Origin: Ectopseudomonas khazarica | Lineage (GTDB): Bacteria > Pseudomonadota > Gammaproteobacteria > Pseudomonadales > Pseudomonadaceae | NCBI RefSeq assembly: GCF_004521985.1 | Contig: NZ_SBHZ01000004.1 | Location: 289,963-353,962 of the forward strand | Direction of reading: 5' to 3' | DNA: 64,000 nucleotides | Shown: positions 24,526 through 34,606 of the stretch, piece after piece | How the letters are laid out: the number at the start of each line of letters is the position of its first letter | Position numbering within the stretch: the stretch's first letter is position 1 | Translations under genes and position numbers: made by a program | Notes under the pieces: generated by a model | The model's database searches: none | What the model saw: the letters and a program-made list of their open reading frames with translations, nothing else | What the model was told of the DNA's origin: nothing

Positions 24526-25689
24526 TCAGGCCTTGGCGCGCGCCTCGAGCACTTCGACGGCCGGCAGGACCTTGCCCTCGACGAACTCGAGGAAGGCACC
24601 GCCGCCGGTGGAGATATAGGAGATTTTCTCGGCCACGCCGTACTTGTCGATGGCCGCCAGGGTGTCGCCACCGCCGGCGATGGAGAACGCTGCGCTGTCG
24701 GCGATGGCCAGGGCCAGGGCCTTGGTGCCGTTACCGAACTGGTCGAACTCGAACACGCCGACCGGGCCGTTCCACAGGATGGTCTGCGAAGCCTTGAGCA
24801 TCTCGGCGAACTGCGCGGCGGTCTGCGGGCCGATGTCGAGGATCATGTCGTCCTCGCTCACGTCGGCGACGGCCTTGACCGTGGCCTCGGCATCTTCGGC
24901 GAAGGCCTTGGCCACCACCACGTCGACCGGCAGCGGCACGCTGACCTTGGCGGCGATGGCCTTGGCGGTGTCGACCAGATCGGCCTCGTACAGCGACTTG
25001 CCCACCGGCAGGCCAGCAGCGGCGAGGAAGGTGTTGGCGATGCCGCCGCCGACGATCAGCGAGTCGCAGATATCGGCCAGGGAGTTGAGCACGTCCAGCT
25101 TGGTCGACACCTTGGAACCGGCGACGATGGCCAGCATCGGGCGGGCCGGCTTGTCCAGGGCCTTGCCCAGGGCGTCCAGCTCGGCCGCCAGCAGCGGGCC
25201 GGCACAGGCGACCTTGGCAAACTTGGCCACGCCATGGGTCGAGCCCTGGGCGCGGTGGGCGGTGCCGAAGGCATCCATCACGAACACGTCGCACAGGGCC
25301 GCGTACTGCTGGGCCAGTTCGTCGCTGTTCTTCTTCTCGCCCTTGTTGAAACGCACGTTCTCCAGCAGCACCAGTTCGCCAGCCTTGACCTCGACACCGC
25401 CGAGGTAGTCCTTGACCAGCGGCACGTCGCGGCCGAGCGCCTTGCTCAGGTAGGCCGCCACCGGTGCCAGGCTGTCTTCTTCGCTGTAGACGCCCTCTTC
25501 CGGACGGCCCAGGTGCGAGCAGACCAGCACGGCCGCGCCTTTTTCCAGCGCCAGCTTGATGGTCGGCAGGGAAGCGAGGATGCGCGCGTCGCTCTTGACC
25601 ACGCCATCCTTCACCGGGACGTTGAGGTCTTCGCGAATCAGCACGCGCTTACCGGCGAGGTCGAGGTCGGTCATCTTCAGAACGGTCAT
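24526..25689 (-). CDS. pgk: Phosphoglycerate kinase
   Basis: 387 residues, full length. ATP + 3-phosphoglycerate to 1,3-bisphosphoglycerate in gluconeogenesis, and the reverse. N-terminal [15 protein letters not shown] is the family signature. [52 protein letters not shown] and [13 protein letters not shown] are the substrate and nucleotide segments. Four bases separate it from the preceding epd gene, so the two are co-transcribed. Confidence 0.97.
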   Translation of the reverse strand: MTVLKMTDLDLAGKRVLIREDLNVPVKDGVVKSDARILASLPTIKLALEKGAAVLVCSHLGRPEEGVYSEEDSLAPVAAYLSKALGRDVPLVKDYLGGVEVKAGELVLLENVRFNKGEKKNSDELAQQYAALCDVFVMDAFGTAHRAQGSTHGVAKFAKVACAGPLLAAELDALGKALDKPARPMLAIVAGSKVSTKLDVLNSLADICDSLIVGGGIANTFLAAAGLPVGKSLYEADLVDTAKAIAAKVSVPLPVDVVVAKAFAEDAEATVKAVADVSEDDMILDIGPQTAAQFAEMLKASQTILWNGPVGVFEFDQFGNGTKALALAIADSAAFSIAGGGDTLAAIDKYGVAEKISYISTGGGAFLEFVEGKVLPAVEVLEARAKA

Positions 25690-25693
25690 GGCA

Positions 25694-26761
25694 TCAGTCC
25701 TTCACGGGGGCTGGTTGTACAGAGGAGGTGGATACAGCAAGAAAATGTTCGGCGACATCGAGCATGCGGTTGGCGAAACCCCACTCGTTGTCGAACCAGG
25801 CCAGCAGGTTGACCAGGCGCGGGCCGGACACGCGGGTCTGGCTGCCGTCGACGATGGCCGAATGCGGGTCATGATTGAAGTCGCAGCTGGCATGCGGCAG
25901 CTCGGTATACGCCAGCAACCCCTTGAGCGGGCCGCTTTCCGCCGCCTGGCGCAGCACGCGGTTGATTTCCTCGGCGGAGGTGTCGCGCGCGGTCTGCAGG
26001 GTGATGTCGAGACAGGACACGTTGACCGTCGGCACACGGATGGCCTTGGCCTGGATACGCCCGGCCAGCTCCGGCAGCAGACGCTCGATACCGCGCGCCA
26101 GGCCGGTGGACACCGGGATCACCGACTGGAAGGCCGAGCGCGTGCGGCGCAGGTCTTCGTGGTGGTAGGCATCGATAACGGGCTGATCGTTCATCGCCGA
26201 GTGGATGGTGGTAATGGAGACGTACTCCAGACCCACCACCTCGTCGAGAAGTTTCAGCAGCGGCACGCCGCAGTTGGTGGTGCAGGACGCATTGGACACC
26301 AGGCGCTCGCTGCCATCGAGGCCATCCTGGTTGACCCCATAGACGATGGTGGCGTCGATATCCGCCTCACCGGCCATCGGCTGCGACAGCAGCACGCGTG
26401 GCGCACCGGCAGCGATGAAACGCTGCGCCTCGCTACGGGTGACGTACTGCCCGGAGCACTCCAGCAGCAGGTCGATATCCAGCGCGGCCCAGTCGATCGC
26501 TTCCGGCTCGCTCTGGCGCAACACCTTCACGCAATCGCCGTTGATGTGCAGGCAGTCGCCGTCGACCTTCACCTCACCCGGGAAACGCCCATGAGTGGAG
26601 TCGAAACGGGTCAGGTACTCGATGCTGGCCTGATCGGCCAGGTCATTGAGGGCGACGATTTCCAGGCTCGCCCCATCGCCGCGCTCATGCAGGGCGCGCA
26701 GCACGCAGCGACCGATGCGGCCGTAGCCGTTGAGGGCGACGCGAAAAGGACGATTGGACAT
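25694..26761 (-). CDS. epd: Erythrose-4-phosphate dehydrogenase
   Basis: 355 residues. GAPDH-type fold: [24 protein letters not shown] is the NAD site, and [15 protein letters not shown] holds the catalytic Cys (family motif ASCTTNC). Annotated as Epd, which makes 4-phosphoerythronate for pyridoxal phosphate synthesis, because of its position between tkt and pgk, as in other gamma-proteobacteria, and its Epd-like length. A GAPDH role cannot be fully excluded from sequence. Start 26761 gives the usual N-terminus. Confidence 0.88.
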   Translation of the reverse strand: MSNRPFRVALNGYGRIGRCVLRALHERGDGASLEIVALNDLADQASIEYLTRFDSTHGRFPGEVKVDGDCLHINGDCVKVLRQSEPEAIDWAALDIDLLLECSGQYVTRSEAQRFIAAGAPRVLLSQPMAGEADIDATIVYGVNQDGLDGSERLVSNASCTTNCGVPLLKLLDEVVGLEYVSITTIHSAMNDQPVIDAYHHEDLRRTRSAFQSVIPVSTGLARGIERLLPELAGRIQAKAIRVPTVNVSCLDITLQTARDTSAEEINRVLRQAAESGPLKGLLAYTELPHASCDFNHDPHSAIVDGSQTRVSGPRLVNLLAWFDNEWGFANRMLDVAEHFLAVSTSSVQPAPVKD

Positions 26762-26786
26762 GGGCGATCTCGATAACGTGGCGACT

Positions 26787-26858
26787 CCCTCTGCCATTCA
26801 CTGGAGAGGGCCGGGGAGAGAGCGGCAACGCAACCCTCTCCTCTCAGCCCCCGCACGC
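26787..26858. repeat. GC-rich CCCTCT/AGAGGG intergenic repeat, copy A
   Basis: CCCTCT (26787-26792) and AGAGGG (26805-26810) form an inverted repeat, followed by further CCCTCTCCTCTC-like sequence near 26841. A related element is at 43888-43926. Such elements are frequent between genes in Pseudomonas genomes. Confidence 0.5.
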
Positions 26859-26878
26859 GGCGGAGGGAAGTCAGCGGT

Positions 26879-28879
26879 TCAGGCGTCGAGCAGCTCTTCA
26901 GCCGTGGCAACGACGTTGTCGACGGTGAAGCCGAACTCTTCGAACAGAGCGGCAGCCGGCGCCGACTCACCGAAGGTGGTCATGCCGATGATGCGGCCTT
27001 CCAGGCCCACGTACTTGTACCAGTAGTCGGCATGCGAGGCCTCGATGGCGATACGCGCACCCACCTCGACCGGCAGCACGGACTGCTTGTAGGCAGCATC
27101 CTGCTGGTCGAACACGCTGGTCGACGGCATCGACACCACGCGCACCTTGCGGCCCTTCTCTTCGAGCTTGGCGGCAGCCTGCATGGCCAGGCCGACTTCC
27201 GAGCCGGTGGCAACGAGGATCAGTTCCGGCTCGCCAGCGCTGTCCTTGAGCACGTAGCCACCGCGGGCGACATCGGCCAGCTGCTGGGCATCACGTGCCT
27301 GGTGCGGCAGGTTCTGGCGGCTGAACACCAGGGCGGACGGGCCGTCGGCGCGTTCGATGGCGTGTTTCCAGGCCACGGCGGACTCGACCGCATCGGCCGG
27401 GCGCCAGGTGTCGAGGTTCGGCGTGCCACGCAGGCTGGCCAGCTGCTCGATCGGCTGGTGGGTCGGGCCGTCTTCACCGAGACCGATGGAGTCGTGGGTA
27501 AACACGTACAGCACGCGCTGCTTCATCAGTGCGGACATGCGCACGGCGTTGCGGGCGTATTCCATGAAGATCAGGAAGGTCGCGCCATAGGGCACGAAGC
27601 CGCCGTGCAGGGCGACACCGTTCATGATCGCGCTCATGCCGAACTCGCGCACGCCATAGAACATGTAGTTGCCGGAAGCGTCCTCGGCGGACACGCCCTT
27701 GCAGCCCTTCCACAGGGTCAGGTTGGAGCCGGCCAAGTCAGCCGAGCCACCGAGGAATTCCGGCAGCAGCGGGCCGAAGGCATTCAGTGCGTTCTGGCTG
27801 GCCTTGCGGCTGGCGATGGTCTCGCCCTTCTCGGCCACTTCACGCACATAGGCGGCGGCCTTCTCGGCGAAGTCGGCCGGCAGCTCGCCAGCGATGCGGC
27901 GCTTGAACTCGGCAGCCAGCTCGGGGAAGGCGGCGGCGTAGGCGGCGAACTTCTCGTTCCAGGCGGCTTCGGCGGCAGCACCGGCGGCCTTGGCGTCCCA
28001 CTCGGCGTAGATCTCGGCCGGCACTTCGAACGGGCCGTGATTCCAGCCCAGGTTGGCGCGGGTCAGGGCGATTTCGTCATTGCCCAGCGGCGCACCGTGG
28101 CACTCTTCCTTGCCGCCCTTGTTCGGCGAACCGAAACCGATGGTGGTCTTGCAGCAGATCAGGGTCGGCTGGTCCACGCTCTTGCGCGCGGTCTCGATGG
28201 CCATCTTGATCTCTTCGGCGTCGTGACCGTCAACATTGCGGATCACCTGCCAGCCATAGGCCTCGAAACGCTTCGGCGTGTCGTCGGTGAACCAGCCTTC
28301 GACCTCACCGTCGATGGAGATGCCGTTGTCGTCATAGAACGCGACCAGCTTGCCCAGGCCGAGGGTGCCGGCCAGCGAGCAGACTTCATGGCTGATGCCT
28401 TCCATCATGCAGCCGTCGCCGAGGAACACATAGGTGTTGTGGTCGACGATGGTGTGACCGTCACGGTTGAACTGCGCGCCCAGCACTTTCTCGGCGATGG
28501 CGAAGCCGACGGCGTTGGCGATGCCCTGGCCGAGCGGGCCGGTGGTGGTTTCCACACCCGGGGTGTAGCCGTACTCCGGGTGGCCCGGAGTGCGGCTGTG
28601 CAGCTGACGGAAGTTCTTCAGATCATCGATCGACAGGTCGTAGCCGGTCAGGTGCAGCAGCGAGTAGATCAGCATCGAACCATGGCCGTTGGACAGCACG
28701 AAGCGGTCACGATCGGCGAAGTTCGGGTTCTGCGGGTTGTGCTTCAGAAAGTCGCGCCACAGCACTTCGGCGATGTCCGCCATGCCCATGGGGGCACCGG
28801 GGTGGCCGCTGTTGGCTTTCTGCACGGCATCCATGCTGAGGGCACGAATGGCATTGGCTCGCTCACGACGGCTGGGCAT
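26879..28879 (-). CDS. tktA: Transketolase
   Basis: 666 residues, full length. Thiamine-diphosphate enzyme of the non-oxidative pentose phosphate pathway. N-terminus [38 protein letters not shown] is the family signature. [32 protein letters not shown] is the GDG-N thiamine-diphosphate motif, and [27 protein letters not shown] is the second signature. It is the first gene of the tkt-epd-pgk-fba series; 117 bases and a repeat separate it from epd. Confidence 0.97.
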   Translation of the reverse strand: MPSRRERANAIRALSMDAVQKANSGHPGAPMGMADIAEVLWRDFLKHNPQNPNFADRDRFVLSNGHGSMLIYSLLHLTGYDLSIDDLKNFRQLHSRTPGHPEYGYTPGVETTTGPLGQGIANAVGFAIAEKVLGAQFNRDGHTIVDHNTYVFLGDGCMMEGISHEVCSLAGTLGLGKLVAFYDDNGISIDGEVEGWFTDDTPKRFEAYGWQVIRNVDGHDAEEIKMAIETARKSVDQPTLICCKTTIGFGSPNKGGKEECHGAPLGNDEIALTRANLGWNHGPFEVPAEIYAEWDAKAAGAAAEAAWNEKFAAYAAAFPELAAEFKRRIAGELPADFAEKAAAYVREVAEKGETIASRKASQNALNAFGPLLPEFLGGSADLAGSNLTLWKGCKGVSAEDASGNYMFYGVREFGMSAIMNGVALHGGFVPYGATFLIFMEYARNAVRMSALMKQRVLYVFTHDSIGLGEDGPTHQPIEQLASLRGTPNLDTWRPADAVESAVAWKHAIERADGPSALVFSRQNLPHQARDAQQLADVARGGYVLKDSAGEPELILVATGSEVGLAMQAAAKLEEKGRKVRVVSMPSTSVFDQQDAAYKQSVLPVEVGARIAIEASHADYWYKYVGLEGRIIGMTTFGESAPAAALFEEFGFTVDNVVATAEELLDA

Positions 28880-28977
28880 CGCTGAATCTCCTGCGGGGGC
28901 TGTTCACGGAAAAAGGCGGCTATTTTCGCCCAGCCGCACCCCGCGGGGCAATGACAGATGGTCGTAGATCCGTCGAC

Positions 28978-30132
28978 TCAGCCAACGCGTTCGCTGAGAA
29001 CCCCCACCGCAGGGCTGCCCGGCCCACCCAGGCAAGGCGCCTGGAACAGCTCGCCATGCCAGACGCCGGCCAGCGTGCGACTGAATACCAGGCACCACAC
29101 GCCCAGCAACTGCAGGGCCAGCACCACACCGGCGAAGCTGAAGAAGGCCAGGCCCGTCAGCGCCTGCAGCTCGAAGGTGGCCAGGGCGAACACCCCCAGC
29201 GGGAAGGTGAAACCCCACCAGCCGAGATTGAACGGCATGTTGTCGCGAATGTAGTGACGGGTGAAGAGCGTGGCGATCACCAGCCACCACAGGCCCGCGC
29301 CCCACAACGCCAGGCCGCCGACCAGGCCGAGGTCACGGGCCAGCTCCGCGGCGCCGGCCAGGGGCGTGCCGGCGAATGCCAGCGGTGCCGCCTGCCCCAT
29401 GCTGAGCAGGCCCAGGCAGCCGGTGGCCAGCGGGCCCAGCGGCAACCAGCTGGTGGCAGCGAAGTCGGTATCCGGCAGTTTGTGCAGCGCCAGGCGCAGC
29501 AGCACCAGCGTGATCAGCGAGAAGGCCAGCGACAGCGACATCCCCCAGAGCACGAAGCCGGCCGCCAGCAGTTGCTGCGCGGCGGCGGCGGAAAGATGCG
29601 GGGCCAGGGCGCCCGCCGCGCTGGCCGCCACCTCGGGTGCGACGATAGGTAGCAGCCAGACTGCGGTGAGTTTCTCCAGCGCATGATGCTGACGGGTGAA
29701 CATCAGATAGGGCACGAGCAGCGCACCGAGCAATGCCAGCGCCGCGTCCAGCCACCACAACGCATGCGCCAGCGCATAGACGCCCTCGCCCCAGCGCGGC
29801 ACGCCGAACAGCAGCAGCCCCTTGATCAGCACCGCCATGCCCATGGGGATGGCACCGAGAAACATCGACTGCACCGGATGTAGCAGCATGGGCCAGAGCG
29901 TGTCGCGGAACAGCGCCAGACGCAGCAGGAATAACAGGCTGAAGAGGACGAACAGACCGACGGCGAAGAACCACAGCCCCTCCGCCAGCATGACCAGGCC
30001 CGGCAGATGCCAGGGCAGATGGGCGAGCACCAGCGCCAGAACGCCGGTGCCCATGGTCATGGCGAACCAGTTGGGCGTGAAGTGACGAATGAAGGCGAGC
30101 GGTTCGGGTAAACGACTGAAAGGGCGCGACAT
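28978..30132 (-). CDS. TDT/SLAC1-family transporter
   Basis: 384 residues with about ten hydrophobic segments. HFTPNWFAMTMGTGVLALVL near the N-terminus and FNLGWWGFTFPLGVFALAT near the C-terminus are characteristic of the tellurite-resistance/dicarboxylate transporter (TDT) family, which includes sulfite exporters and C4-dicarboxylate carriers. Substrate unknown. A LysR regulator gene is divergent and starts 111 bases away, a common arrangement in which the regulator controls the transporter. Confidence 0.88.
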   Translation of the reverse strand: MSRPFSRLPEPLAFIRHFTPNWFAMTMGTGVLALVLAHLPWHLPGLVMLAEGLWFFAVGLFVLFSLLFLLRLALFRDTLWPMLLHPVQSMFLGAIPMGMAVLIKGLLLFGVPRWGEGVYALAHALWWLDAALALLGALLVPYLMFTRQHHALEKLTAVWLLPIVAPEVAASAAGALAPHLSAAAAQQLLAAGFVLWGMSLSLAFSLITLVLLRLALHKLPDTDFAATSWLPLGPLATGCLGLLSMGQAAPLAFAGTPLAGAAELARDLGLVGGLALWGAGLWWLVIATLFTRHYIRDNMPFNLGWWGFTFPLGVFALATFELQALTGLAFFSFAGVVLALQLLGVWCLVFSRTLAGVWHGELFQAPCLGGPGSPAVGVLSERVG

Positions 30133-30243
30133 GAATCGGGTGGTCCCGTGACATGAGTGACGCCGACAAGGTTAAGAACTGGCTTGCCATATTAAAAATA
30201 CATATTCAGCATCAATGACATACCTTTAATGCATGGATATGCC

Positions 30244-31152
30244 ATGAACCTCCACCACCTCAAGGTGTTCCTCGCCGTCGCCGAAGCCGGCAGCATCAGC
30301 GCGGGCGCCGAGCGTCTGCACATCAGCCAGCCAGCGGTCACCCGCGAGATACGCGACCTCGAAGCCAGCCTCGACCTGCGCCTGTTCGACCGCCAGCCGC
30401 GCGGCGTGCAACTGACCGAGGGGGGCCGGCGCCTGCTCGACTACGCCCAGCGCATCTTCAATCTGGAGCGCGCCGCAGAGCGCGACCTGCGCGACTTCGC
30501 CCAGCTCGGCCAGGGCGAACTGAACCTGGGCGCCAGCGCCACGCTCGGCTCCTACCTGCTGCCATCGCTGATCAGCCGCTTCCGCACCCTGCACCCGCAG
30601 ATCTTCGTCAGCCTGGAGGTGAGCAACACGGACGTGGTGACCCGCCAGCTGGACGAGGGCCTGGTCAGCCTGGGTTTCGTCGAAGGGCCGTTCGTCCGCA
30701 GCGCCTACGCCCACCGGCTGCTGGCGCGCGACGCCCTGCTGCCGGTCGTGGCGCCCCATCACCCACTGGCCAGCAGCGGTCGACTGGCCGCGCGCATGCT
30801 GCAGCGCTACCCGCTGTACATGCGCGAACCCGGCTCGGGCGCGCGGGTCAGCATCGAGCAGGCCTATCGCGCCCACGGCCTGGAGCCCGAGGCCAGCATG
30901 GCCATCGGCAGCACCGAGGCCCTGAAGCGCCTGCTCGCCGACGGCCAGGGCATCGCCTGGCTGTCGCAGCGTATCGTCGAGCGCGAGTTGGCCAGCGGCG
31001 AATTGCGCCACCTCCAGGTGCAGGACCTGCAGATCGAGCGCGACCTGCACGTACTCTGGCGCCAGGGCGCCAGCCTGAGCCCGGCACCCGGGGCCTTCCT
31101 GGCCTTGAGCGGCGCCACGGAGCAACCGGACAGCAATATCAAAATATTTTGA
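30244..31152 (+). CDS. LysR-family transcriptional regulator
   Basis: 302 residues. MNLHHLKVFLAVAEAGSISAGAERLHISQPAVTREIRDLEASLDLRLFDRQPRGVQLTEGG is the LysR helix-turn-helix; the rest is the two-lobed effector domain (LGASATLGSYLLPSLISRFRTLHPQI). Start 30244 chosen; an ATG at 30229 is also in frame. The divergent gap to the TDT transporter is AT-rich and holds T-N11-A type sequences, so control of that transporter is likely. The stop codon lies inside the large palindrome in front of the next gene. Confidence 0.92.
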   Translation: MNLHHLKVFLAVAEAGSISAGAERLHISQPAVTREIRDLEASLDLRLFDRQPRGVQLTEGGRRLLDYAQRIFNLERAAERDLRDFAQLGQGELNLGASATLGSYLLPSLISRFRTLHPQIFVSLEVSNTDVVTRQLDEGLVSLGFVEGPFVRSAYAHRLLARDALLPVVAPHHPLASSGRLAARMLQRYPLYMREPGSGARVSIEQAYRAHGLEPEASMAIGSTEALKRLLADGQGIAWLSQRIVERELASGELRHLQVQDLQIERDLHVLWRQGASLSPAPGAFLALSGATEQPDSNIKIF

Positions 31153-31160
31153 TATTGCTG
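31131..31160. promoter_or_regulatory. Perfect 30-bp palindrome, putative SahR operator
   Basis: The left half CAGCAATATCAAAAT is followed at once by its exact reverse complement, giving an uninterrupted 30-bp palindrome. The centre agrees with the SahR binding motif (ATATCAA...TTGATAT) as I remember it from comparative studies. It overlaps the LysR stop codon and ends just before a likely -35 box TTGCTG (31161-31166), with TAGACT (31184-31189) 17 bases on as the -10 box. Confidence 0.8.
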
Positions 31161-31197
31161 TTGCTGTATGAAAAATGACCGACTAGACTGCGCCACC

Positions 31198-32202
31198 ATG
31201 ACCCTGCGCGCATCCCAGCTGGAATTCGACCCCTGCGACGAGCTCGCCGCCCTGTGCAAGGCCGGCGGCGATCCGCTGCGCCTGAACGTGCTGCGCGCGC
31301 TGAGCAACGACTCGTTCGGCGTGCTGGAACTGGCGCAGATCTTCGCCATGGGCCAGTCGGGCATGAGTCACCACCTCAAGGTACTGGCCCAGGCCGGCCT
31401 GGTAGCCACCCGCCGCGAAGGCAACGCGATCTTCTATCGCCGTGCGCTGCCCAACGGGCGTCTGCACGCCGCACTGCTGGAAGATATCGACGAACTGCCC
31501 GTGCCGACCGACAGGCAGGCGCGGATTGCCGCGGTACACCAGCAGCGCGCCACTGTCAGCCGCGACTTCTTCGCGCGCATGGCCAGCAACTTCCAGGCCC
31601 AGCAGGACCTGATCGCCGGCCTGCCGCAGTACCGCGACAGCCTGCTGGCCCTGCTCGACAGCCTGCACTTCGCCCCCGGCGCCACGGCAATGGAAATCGG
31701 CCCGGGCGACGGCGCCTTCCTGCCTGAGCTGGCACGCCGTTTCGCCCAGGTCATGGCGCTGGACAACAGCCCGGCCATGCTCGAGCTGGCGAGCCAGCGC
31801 TGCGCCAGCGCGGGGCTGGACAACGTCGCGCTGACACTCGGCGATGCCCTGCAGAGCGAGCATGGAGCAGCCGACTGCGTGGTGCTCAACATGGTACTGC
31901 ACCACTTCGCCACCCCGGCCGAGGCTTTCCGCCAGCTGGCACGGCACGTAAAACCCGGCGGTAGCCTGCTGATCAGCGAGCTGTGCAGCCACGACCAGAG
32001 CTGGGCCCGCGAGGCCTGCGGCGATCTCTGGCTAGGCTTCGAGCAGGAGGATCTGTCGCGCTGGGCCAGCGCCGCCGGTCTGCTGCCCGGCGAGAGCCTG
32101 TACATCGGCCTGAAAAACGGCTTTCAGATTCAGTTACGCCACTTCGCCCAGCCCCTTGAGCGAGTGGCCTTCAGTTACGGCACAAAAGGAACCCCCCCAT
32201 GA
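31198..32202 (+). CDS. sahR: SahR-like ArsR regulator fused to a SAM-dependent methyltransferase domain
   Basis: 334 residues. N-terminal ArsR winged helix (about 10-95: [45 protein letters not shown]) followed by a class I methyltransferase fold (about 150-290: [35 protein letters not shown] for SAM/SAH binding, then [11 protein letters not shown]). The family responds to S-adenosylhomocysteine. Its stop overlaps the metK start (ATGA), so regulator and target are translationally coupled. With the predicted promoter, transcription would begin about two bases before the ATG at 31198, so the mRNA may be nearly leaderless; no ribosome site is visible. Confidence 0.88.
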   Translation: MTLRASQLEFDPCDELAALCKAGGDPLRLNVLRALSNDSFGVLELAQIFAMGQSGMSHHLKVLAQAGLVATRREGNAIFYRRALPNGRLHAALLEDIDELPVPTDRQARIAAVHQQRATVSRDFFARMASNFQAQQDLIAGLPQYRDSLLALLDSLHFAPGATAMEIGPGDGAFLPELARRFAQVMALDNSPAMLELASQRCASAGLDNVALTLGDALQSEHGAADCVVLNMVLHHFATPAEAFRQLARHVKPGGSLLISELCSHDQSWAREACGDLWLGFEQEDLSRWASAAGLLPGESLYIGLKNGFQIQLRHFAQPLERVAFSYGTKGTPP

Positions 32203-33389
32203 GCGAATACTCCCTGTTCACCTCCGAGTCCGTGTCCGAAGGACATCCGGACAAGATCGCCGACCAGATCTCCGATGCCGTGCTCGACGCCATCATCACC
32301 CAGGACAAGCACGCCCGCGTGGCCGTGGAAACCCTGGTCAAGACCGGTGTCGCCATCGTCGCCGGCGAAGTGACCACCAGCGCCTGGGTCGACCTCGAGC
32401 AGATCGTCCGTGACGTGATCAACGGCATCGGCTACACCAGCAGCGAAGTCGGCTTCGACGGCTCCACCTGCGGCGTGCTCAACATCATCGGCAAGCAGTC
32501 GGTGGACATCGCCCAGGGCGTCGACCGCTCCAAGCCGGAAGACCAGGGTGCCGGCGACCAGGGCCTGATGTTCGGCTACGCCAGCAACGAGACCGATGTG
32601 CTGATGCCGGCGCCGATCCGCTTCTCCCACGCGCTGGTCGAGCGCCAGGCCGAAGCCCGCAAGTCCGGCCTGCTGCCGTGGCTGCGCCCTGATGCCAAGT
32701 CCCAGGTCACCTGCCAGTACGAGAACGGCAAGGTCGTCGGCATCGACGCCGTGGTGCTGTCCACCCAGCACAACCCGGACGTGTCGCTGAAGGACCTGCG
32801 TGAAGCGGTGATGGAACTGATCATCAAGCACAGCCTGCCGGCTGAACTGCTGCACAAGAACACCCAGTTCCACATCAACCCGACCGGCAACTTCGTCATC
32901 GGCGGCCCGGTGGGCGACTGCGGCCTGACCGGGCGCAAGATCATCGTCGACAGCTACGGCGGCATGGCCCGTCACGGCGGCGGCGCCTTCTCCGGCAAGG
33001 ACCCGTCCAAGGTCGACCGTTCGGCTGCCTACGCCGGCCGCTACGTGGCCAAGAACATCGTCGCCGCCGGCCTCGCCGACCGCTGCGAGATCCAGGTGTC
33101 CTACGCCATCGGCGTGGCCCAGCCGACCTCCATCTCGATCAACACCTTCGGCACCCACAAGATCGCCGAAGACAAGATCATCCAGCTGGTACGCGAGGTG
33201 TTCGACCTGCGTCCGTACGCCATCACCAAGATGCTCGACCTGCTCCACCCGATGTACCAGGCCACCGCGGCCTACGGCCACTTCGGCCGCACCCCGGAAC
33301 AGAAGACCGTGGGCGACGACAGCTTCACCACCTTCACCTGGGAGCGTACCGACAAGGTCGAGGCACTGCGCGCCTCTGCCGGCCTGTAA
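32199..33389 (+). CDS. metK: S-adenosylmethionine synthetase
   Basis: 396 residues, full length. ATP + methionine to SAM, in the cytoplasm. [27 protein letters not shown] is the N-terminal signature with the catalytic His. [12 protein letters not shown] and [19 protein letters not shown] are the two PROSITE-type motifs. An AAAGGAA ribosome site precedes the ATG. It is the second gene of the sahR-metK unit and ends at a strong terminator. Confidence 0.98.
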   Translation: MSEYSLFTSESVSEGHPDKIADQISDAVLDAIITQDKHARVAVETLVKTGVAIVAGEVTTSAWVDLEQIVRDVINGIGYTSSEVGFDGSTCGVLNIIGKQSVDIAQGVDRSKPEDQGAGDQGLMFGYASNETDVLMPAPIRFSHALVERQAEARKSGLLPWLRPDAKSQVTCQYENGKVVGIDAVVLSTQHNPDVSLKDLREAVMELIIKHSLPAELLHKNTQFHINPTGNFVIGGPVGDCGLTGRKIIVDSYGGMARHGGGAFSGKDPSKVDRSAAYAGRYVAKNIVAAGLADRCEIQVSYAIGVAQPTSISINTFGTHKIAEDKIIQLVREVFDLRPYAITKMLDLLHPMYQATAAYGHFGRTPEQKTVGDDSFTTFTWERTDKVEALRASAGL

Positions 33390-33403
33390 CCAGCGCCTGA
33401 AGC

Positions 33404-33438
33404 AAAGCCCCGCCAGCCTCGGCTGTGCGGGGCTTTTT
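33404..33438 (+). terminator. Rho-independent terminator after metK
   Basis: Stem AAAGCCCCGC (33404-33413) / GCGGGGCTTT (33427-33436) with a 13-base loop, followed by more T; 15 bases after the metK stop. Confidence 0.92.
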
Positions 33439-33572
33439 CGTTCCTGACCCGGGCAAACCTCGGGGCACCACAGGATAGAAGCTCAGCCCAGGCCCTTGCC
33501 CCCGAGGAGCCCCCTCGTTTCGCGAGACAGGCCCAGCGCCGGCCTGCCGATTCGGAAGCACCCTGCGGATCA

Positions 33573-33586
33573 CTGACCCTGATCAA
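33573..33586. promoter_or_regulatory. ANR/FNR-box-like site before the DUF1090 gene
   Basis: CTGAC-CCTG-ATCAA fits the ANR consensus TTGAC-N4-ATCAA except for the first base. It lies 75 bases upstream of the DUF1090 start, a suitable activating position. A single match in a 270-base gap could be chance. Confidence 0.35.
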
Positions 33587-33660
33587 GGGAGCGGCTCGGC
33601 ACCGCGAACCTCGTGAGCCATTGGCGGTCACTTCGAGAGAGAGACTCACGAGGAAAGACC

Positions 33661-34056
33661 ATGATTCGCCAAGCCACCGTTCTCGGCCTGATGCTGGTCG
33701 CCGGACTGAACGTCACCCCCATCCTGGCCGCCAAACCCGACGGCGACTGCGCCGCCAAGCGTCAGGTCATCCAGGAGAAGATCGAAGCCGCCCGCCAGAA
33801 CGGCCACTCACACGAGCTGCTGGGCCTGCAGCGCGCGCTGGGCAAGGTCGAGGCGTACTGCGATGACGCCGCGCTGCGCCAGGAGCGCCTGGCCGATGTG
33901 AAGGACGCGCGGCAGGAGGTCGAGGAGCGCGAGATGGACCTGCGCGACGCGATGGGCAAGGGCGACCAGGAGAAGATCGGCAAGCGCCAGGCCAAGCTGG
34001 CCGAAGCCCGCGCCGAACTGGAACAGGCCGAAGCCGAAGCCCGGTCGCCTCAGTAA
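33661..34056 (+). CDS. DUF1090 (YqjC-like) periplasmic protein
   Basis: 131 residues. Signal peptide MIRQATVLGLMLVAGLNVTPILA, then DGDCAAKRQVIQEKIEAARQNGHSHELLGLQRALGKVEAYCDD, with the two Cys typical of DUF1090. The remainder is a highly charged helical region, probably coiled coil. Function unknown. GAGGAAA precedes the ATG at 33661. The end overlaps the convergent cytochrome gene by 7 bases. Confidence 0.85.
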   Translation: MIRQATVLGLMLVAGLNVTPILAAKPDGDCAAKRQVIQEKIEAARQNGHSHELLGLQRALGKVEAYCDDAALRQERLADVKDARQEVEEREMDLRDAMGKGDQEKIGKRQAKLAEARAELEQAEAEARSPQ

Positions 34057-34496
34057 GCGCGAAACGCCTTGTGGCAGGCTTCGCAGCTGTCCTCCACCGC
34101 CTGCACGGCTGGCTCGAGCTCGGAACGGCGCAACGGCGGTGCGCTGGTCGCCTGGACCAGCGCCGCCGTGGTCTGCTCCAGGTCACGGGCCATCTTCTGG
34201 AACTGCTCCTGGCGCTCCCAGACCTCGGGGTTGGCCTTGCTGCGCTCGTCATCGCGCACCTGCGGGAAATGCTGCCAGGGCTCGCGCGACAGGCGGTCCA
34301 GCTCGGCAGCGCCCGTGATGAAGCCGGCCTCATCGTAAGGAATGCGCCCCCGCAGCATGCCCCCCAGGTCCTCGCTGACCTTGAGCATTTCCTTGAACAG
34401 GGCCTGACGCTTGCCCAGCGGCGAGTTGGGATCGACACCACCACAGGCGGCCAGCGCCATGCAGGCGCAGACGAGCAGCAGTTTCTTCAGCATCAT
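34050..34496 (-). CDS. Cytochrome c-prime-like lipoprotein
   Basis: 148 residues. Signal MMLKKLLLVCACMALAAC with a lipobox (LAAC). The mature part is a predicted four-helix bundle ending SCEACHKAFRAY, with the C-terminal CxxCH haem-c site and following basic residue characteristic of cytochrome c-prime (class II c). Members bind NO and CO or protect against nitrosative stress. As a lipoprotein it would be membrane-anchored in the periplasm. Start is one of two adjacent ATG codons (34496 or 34493). No ribosome site is obvious. Confidence 0.87.
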   Translation of the reverse strand: MMLKKLLLVCACMALAACGGVDPNSPLGKRQALFKEMLKVSEDLGGMLRGRIPYDEAGFITGAAELDRLSREPWQHFPQVRDDERSKANPEVWERQEQFQKMARDLEQTTAALVQATSAPPLRRSELEPAVQAVEDSCEACHKAFRAY

Positions 34497-34606
34497 GACG
34501 ACAGGTTCCAGGCGCAGAAAGGGGCGCCAGTATCGCCACTTGCCAGCACCAGGCCAAGGCACCTGATGTCGCAACACCCGCCAGGCGCCATCTGGTCAGC
34601 GGAGGT

